Of a DNA stretch of 64,000 nt, positions 60,313 to 64,000 are shown one piece after another. The position numbers and the translations under genes are program-made. Numbering within the stretch: the stretch's first letter is position 1; the number at the start of each line of letters is the position of its first letter. Under the pieces are notes generated by a model. The model was not told the origin of the DNA, made no database searches, and was given only the letters and a program-made list of their open reading frames with translations. The DNA is from JAGTVG01 sp965365275. GTDB lineage: Bacteria; Bacteroidota; Bacteroidia; Cytophagales; Cyclobacteriaceae. The stretch lies in contig CBDUBA010000005.1 in NCBI GenBank assembly GCA_965365275.1, positions 1 through 64,000 on the forward strand, given 5' to 3'.

Positions 60313-60434
60313 GTGTCAATACTTTTTATTTTACAATATCATTCTTCAATATAGCTAAATAATTTTTAAATTTAAATCGATTTATTTCGGATGTGTTTTT
60401 TGATTAAGTTAGAACCCAATTAATTTATGATATT

Positions 60435-62132
60435 ATGCTAAACAGATTTTTATACTCCTTATTAAGCATATTCCTTTTTATTACCCTGGTGTTCACTTCT
60501 TGTGAGGAGAAGAATAAACCGGGGAGGAATCGAATTGAAATATTCCCTGACAAAGATAATGGTGGTATAACACTGCCTGAAAACTTTGGTGCAATGGTGG
60601 TAGTTGACACCCTTGGGCGAGGAAGACATCTTGTTGTTAGCGAGAACGGGGATATTTATGTTCATCTCCGACGCCTGAACAATGAAGGCAAAGGGATTGT
60701 TGCCCTCCGCGACATTAACCATGATGGCCGGGCAGACCATATAGAAGGATATTCCGAAGTGACAGGAACGGGCATTGAATTGCATAAGGGATATTTATAT
60801 TTCTCATCAAGAACTCAGGTATTCAGGGCGAAACTCAATAAAAATGAATTACTTCCATCAGGTCCTGTAGATACACTGGTACATCTGGTCGATGGCACCG
60901 GGCATATGGAAAAGCCCTTTACATTTGATGGGAAAGGCAACATGTACGTAAATGTTGGGTCGGCTACGAATGCCTGCCAGGAGGAACCGCGAACAGAAGG
61001 ATCCCCTGGTATATACCCATGTGTGGAGCTTGAGACAAGAGCAGGGATATGGCGATTTTCTGAGGATCAATTAAATCAGCAACAAACATTGGACAAGCGA
61101 TATGCTACTGGGATACGTAATGCAGTTGCCCTTACATGGAATTTTGAAGAAGATAAGCTATTCGCTCTGCAACATGGTCGTGATGACCTCCACAGATTCT
61201 GGCCGGATTATTATACAGAAGAAGACAACCTGGAATTACCTGCCGAGGAGTTCCTGGATGTGGAAGAAGGAGATGACTTCGGATGGCCTTACTGCTATTT
61301 TGATCAGTTTAAAGACCAGCGCCTGAAATGCCCTGAATTCGGGGGTGACGGAGAGTCTACCGAAGGTTGTGATGGGATCAAGAAACCATTGATTGGTTTT
61401 CCCGGACACTGGGGACCGAATGATATTCTGTTTTATACCGGGAAAATGTTCCCTGAGAAATACCGTAACGGTGCTTTCGTTGCATTTCACGGTTCATGGA
61501 ACCGGCTAGGCTCAACCCAGGAGGGATACAATGTTGTGTTTATACCTATGAAAGATGGGAAGCCTTCCGGAGAATGGGAGGTTTTTGCTGATGGCTTTAC
61601 CGGTGGTCCCATCGAAAGTTCGGGAGATGCAAGGTATCGCCCATGTGGCCTCGCGCAGGGTCCTGATGGATCCTTGTTTATCGTCGATTCACAAAAGGGA
61701 AGAATATGGAGGGTCATGTATTATGAAGATGGAATACCCGGATATAATGAAATGCCTGTATCCGCTGCAGCAACAGCAGAATCTGAAGAAGAGCTTGATG
61801 AAGCCTTATTACCAGGCAAGCAAGTATATCAAACCTATTGTGCCTCCTGCCATATGATGAGTGGAAAAGGTGCCCCAGGGATGAACCCACCATTGATCGA
61901 TACAGATTGGGTCGTGGGTGACAAGGAAAGATTAATTAAAGTAGTTTTGAACGGGCTAAATGATCCAATTGAAATCAAGGGTGAGATCTATCAGAATATT
62001 ATGGCATCCCATGCTTTTCTGACGGATCAACAAATTGCGGATGTACTTTCCTTTATACGAAACAGCTGGGGCAATAGCGCAAGTTATGTGACTGTGGAAG
62101 AAGTAGCGGAAACCAGGGCAAATAATAATTAA
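60435..62132 (+). CDS. Soluble glucose/sorbosone dehydrogenase-like propeller fused to cytochrome c
   Basis: 565 residues with lipobox LVFTSCEEK (Cys around 23). The N-terminal propeller (about 45-440) has HLVVSENGDIYVHLRR, DINHDGRADHIEG, ATGIRNAVALTWN and RPCGLAQGPDGSLFIVDS, the pattern of PQQ-dependent glucose/sorbosone dehydrogenases. A cytochrome c domain follows (about 450-555) with C469-A-S-C472-H473. Electrons from substrate oxidation could pass directly to the haem and on to the respiratory chain. PQQ binding is inferred from the fold; the substrate is unknown. It is a stand-alone gene followed by a good hairpin. Confidence 0.9.
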   Translation: MLNRFLYSLLSIFLFITLVFTSCEEKNKPGRNRIEIFPDKDNGGITLPENFGAMVVVDTLGRGRHLVVSENGDIYVHLRRLNNEGKGIVALRDINHDGRADHIEGYSEVTGTGIELHKGYLYFSSRTQVFRAKLNKNELLPSGPVDTLVHLVDGTGHMEKPFTFDGKGNMYVNVGSATNACQEEPRTEGSPGIYPCVELETRAGIWRFSEDQLNQQQTLDKRYATGIRNAVALTWNFEEDKLFALQHGRDDLHRFWPDYYTEEDNLELPAEEFLDVEEGDDFGWPYCYFDQFKDQRLKCPEFGGDGESTEGCDGIKKPLIGFPGHWGPNDILFYTGKMFPEKYRNGAFVAFHGSWNRLGSTQEGYNVVFIPMKDGKPSGEWEVFADGFTGGPIESSGDARYRPCGLAQGPDGSLFIVDSQKGRIWRVMYYEDGIPGYNEMPVSAAATAESEEELDEALLPGKQVYQTYCASCHMMSGKGAPGMNPPLIDTDWVVGDKERLIKVVLNGLNDPIEIKGEIYQNIMASHAFLTDQQIADVLSFIRNSWGNSASYVTVEEVAETRANNN

Positions 62133-62181
62133 ATGCCCAGGTAATTCCCACCGTCCGAAGATCCGTTTGTTTATTTTGCGG

Positions 62182-62225
62182 GATCATTTCACTGGAATCC
62201 TTTGAGATGATCTCGCTTCTATTTT
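62182..62225 (+). terminator. Hairpin terminator after the dehydrogenase-cytochrome c gene
   Basis: GATCATTTCA (62182-62191) pairs with TGAGATGATC (62203-62212), ten base pairs with one G-T wobble and an 11-base loop, 50 bases after the stop at 62132. It is followed by the T-rich TCGCTTCTATTTT. A termination role is likely. Confidence 0.5.
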
Positions 62226-62286
62226 AGGAGGAAAAGAAGTAAATTCACGAGCTTGATAATTAGAGTGATTCTAAACATTTTTTGAT

Positions 62287-64000
62287 ATGAAATCTTTTAA
62301 AAACAACATTAAAATCCTAAGTATTGTAATGATGTCATTATTTATGCTAATGAAGTGTAATGTGCCGGCAGATAAGGCTGCCGCTGCAGATGAGGATACC
62401 CAAATGTCAAAAGACAGGGCAGATATTCCCGAAAAATATAAATGGAACCTCGCAGACATGTACGCCACCCAGGAGGACTGGGAAAAGGCCAAGGAAGATC
62501 TGCCGGGGAAGTTCGAAAAGGTAGCCGGTTTTAAAGGAACCTTGGGAAGATCAGCCAGCAACTTATTAAATGCACTTGAATATATGGAAGGTGTTGTGAA
62601 AGAACTCTATATGTTCGGATCCTATGCTTCCATGCTTTCTGATAGCGATATTCGGGAATCAGGGCCGCTGGGTATGGACCAGGAAGCCAATCAGCTGTAC
62701 ACAAAGTTTGGTGCTGCCGCAGCCTATGTAGACCCTGAAATATTATCCATCCCTGAGCAAAGACTTAATAAATTCTTCAGGGATGAGCCGAAACTGGAAA
62801 AATTCAGACAATACATCGATAATGTATATCGTATGAAAGCCCATACATTAAATGCGTCTGAAGAAAACCTGATAGCGGAAGCAGGAATAATGCAGGGCAA
62901 TTCCGCAAATATCTACAGTGTATTTTCAAATGCGGAAATGCCAAGAGCTGAAGTGACCTTGTCAAACGGGGAAAAGGTGGTACTGGACGCATCGGCGTAC
63001 GCGCTGCACCGGGCCGGAGCGAAACGTGAAGACCGCAAATTGGTCTTTGATGGTTTCTTTAAGAAAATGGATGAGTTTAAAATGACGCTGGGAACGCAGT
63101 TATATGGCAAAGTCAAGGAAAACATGTTTGTCAAAAATGTGCGCAACTACAATTCCTGTCTTGAAGCATCACTGAATTCCAACAATATCCCCACAGGGGT
63201 ATATCACAAGCTTATTGAAAATGCCAATAAAAATCTTCCTACACTGCATAGGTACCTGGAATTGAAAAAAAGGATGATGGGCGTTGAAGAACTGCATTAC
63301 TATGATATATATGCTCCGCTGGTAAACGATGTGGATTTGAAATATACCTACGAGGAGGGATATGATATGGTCAAGAAAGCCCTTGCAGTACTCGGAGATG
63401 AATATGTAAATACATTACAGGAAGCTTTTGACGGACGCTGGATAGATGTGTATCCTAATACAGGCAAACGTTCTGGGGCTTATTCAAACGGATCAGCCTA
63501 CGATGTGCATCCCTATATTCTTTTAAATTACAACGGTCAGTACGAAGATGTAGGTACCCTGGCACATGAACTGGGCCATACCATGCATTCCTATTTTTCC
63601 AACAAGCACCAGCCGTTTATAAATGCAAATTATCCGATATTCCTCGCTGAGGTAGCTTCAACAGCCAATGAAGCTTTATTAATGGATCATGTATTGAACC
63701 AGATCGATGATCCCCAGATCAAGCTTTCAATTCTGGGGAATTATCTGGAAAATGCCAGGGCTACCCTATTCAGGCAAACACAATTCGCTGAATTCGAGCT
63801 TAAGATCCATGAGTTGGCGGAAAAGGGTGAAAGTCTGACTGGAGAAAAATTCAGTGAGATATATCTTGATATATTAAAGAAATATTATGGACATGAAGAT
63901 GGTGTAATGGTTATTGATGATGTTTACGCCATTGAATGGGCCTATATCCCCCATTTCTATTACAACTTTTATGTGTTCCAGTACAGCACCTCTTTCACTG
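62287..64000 (+). CDS. pepF: Exported M3-family oligoendopeptidase F-like metallopeptidase (3' end beyond window)
   Basis: 571 codons are visible before the right edge, with no stop. The start MKSFKNNIKILSIVMMSLFMLMKCN is a lipoprotein-like signal (Cys24), so it is exported, unlike the cytoplasmic PepF of Firmicutes. The M3 fold is clear: the N-terminal IPEKYKWNLADMYATQEDWEKAK and the zinc-binding HELGH with His427, Glu428 and His431, preceded by DVGTLA and followed by TMHSYFSNKHQP. The downstream Glu ligand is in FLAEVASTANEALLMDH. It degrades short peptides. Start codon chosen for the signal; a TAGGAGG at 62225 is too far upstream to act as its ribosome site. Confidence 0.9.
   Translation, partial: MKSFKNNIKILSIVMMSLFMLMKCNVPADKAAAADEDTQMSKDRADIPEKYKWNLADMYATQEDWEKAKEDLPGKFEKVAGFKGTLGRSASNLLNALEYMEGVVKELYMFGSYASMLSDSDIRESGPLGMDQEANQLYTKFGAAAAYVDPEILSIPEQRLNKFFRDEPKLEKFRQYIDNVYRMKAHTLNASEENLIAEAGIMQGNSANIYSVFSNAEMPRAEVTLSNGEKVVLDASAYALHRAGAKREDRKLVFDGFFKKMDEFKMTLGTQLYGKVKENMFVKNVRNYNSCLEASLNSNNIPTGVYHKLIENANKNLPTLHRYLELKKRMMGVEELHYYDIYAPLVNDVDLKYTYEEGYDMVKKALAVLGDEYVNTLQEAFDGRWIDVYPNTGKRSGAYSNGSAYDVHPYILLNYNGQYEDVGTLAHELGHTMHSYFSNKHQPFINANYPIFLAEVASTANEALLMDHVLNQIDDPQIKLSILGNYLENARATLFRQTQFAEFELKIHELAEKGESLTGEKFSEIYLDILKKYYGHEDGVMVIDDVYAIEWAYIPHFYYNFYVFQYSTSFT

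Noticed and set aside
62225..62231. A TAGGAGG that looks like a strong ribosome-binding site
   Set aside because: It is more than 50 bases upstream of the peptidase ATG, and the genes here do not use Shine-Dalgarno sequences, so it is probably chance.

Overview
The window looks like chromosomal DNA from a free-living member of the Bacteroidota, moderately AT-rich. The reasons are: many lipoproteins with Ser/Ala/Gly-Cys lipoboxes, PorT-like outer-membrane barrels, an almost total absence of Shine-Dalgarno sequences, several TAnnTTTG-type -7 promoter boxes, menaquinone synthesis (menA), and secreted families typical of that phylum (two DUF1080 proteins, sulfatases, ThuA, fasciclin, SMP-30, and a soluble-glucose-dehydrogenase-like protein fused to cytochrome c). 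A more precise lineage cannot be read from the sequence. I recognised no rRNA, tRNA, CRISPR array, phage gene or intact transposase.

Layout. 1-8821 (mostly minus strand): a signal-peptide gene cut by the window edge, a DUF885 peptidase-like protein, a DUF1080 protein, an outer-membrane barrel with a strong terminator, then a four-gene operon (TIM-barrel isomerase, dipeptide epimerase, SxxK serine hydrolase, NlpC/P60 peptidase) that looks like cell-wall peptide turnover. 9025-13952: small exported or unknown genes, a YD-repeat-like protein, an alpha/beta hydrolase and a zinc-ribbon methyltransferase whose 3' ends overlap tail to tail. 14230-19122: a tripartite export operon (HlyD, MacB-like permease, TolC) with no local ATPase. 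19206-25900: core metabolism (purB, a ferredoxin-type reductase, a HAD phosphatase, argS, a secreted glutathione peroxidase, menA). 26021-28695: a Crp/Fnr-type regulator followed by a clear TGA-N6-TCA operator and two universal stress proteins. 29888-32620: MscS channel, a plant-type glucuronokinase homologue and galU, which together could make UDP-glucuronate from free glucuronate.

32642-38049: exported enzymes (sulfatase plus partner, VOC protein, SMP-30 lactonase, GSGD-repeat DUF4097 protein). 38127-47253 (minus strand): a cyclic-2,3-diphosphoglycerate synthetase-like NTPase, a GT39 glycosyltransferase, a sorbitol-type dehydrogenase, a methyltransferase/ATP-grasp fusion paired with an AstE/AspA-like deacylase, and mgtE. 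An array of about twelve degenerate 22-23 bp direct repeats fills the gap between the dehydrogenase and the glycosyltransferase. 47579-52680: a second sulfatase, an outer-membrane barrel, a two-domain fasciclin lipoprotein and a steroid 5-alpha-reductase/SDR pair. 52772-55821: a small XRE regulator with its own palindromic operator, its membrane partner, and a kinase-aminotransferase fusion. 56029-64000: a VOC protein, a nested inverted repeat, a double-ThuA lipoprotein, an exported ADP-ribosylglycohydrolase-like lipoprotein, a small membrane protein, the dehydrogenase-cytochrome c protein and an M3 oligopeptidase cut by the right edge.

The most unusual items are the repeat array, the methyltransferase/ATP-grasp fusion with its deacylase, the glucuronokinase-GalU pair, the kinase-aminotransferase fusion, the 5-alpha-reductase/SDR pair, and the Crp/Fnr operator ahead of the stress-protein genes.
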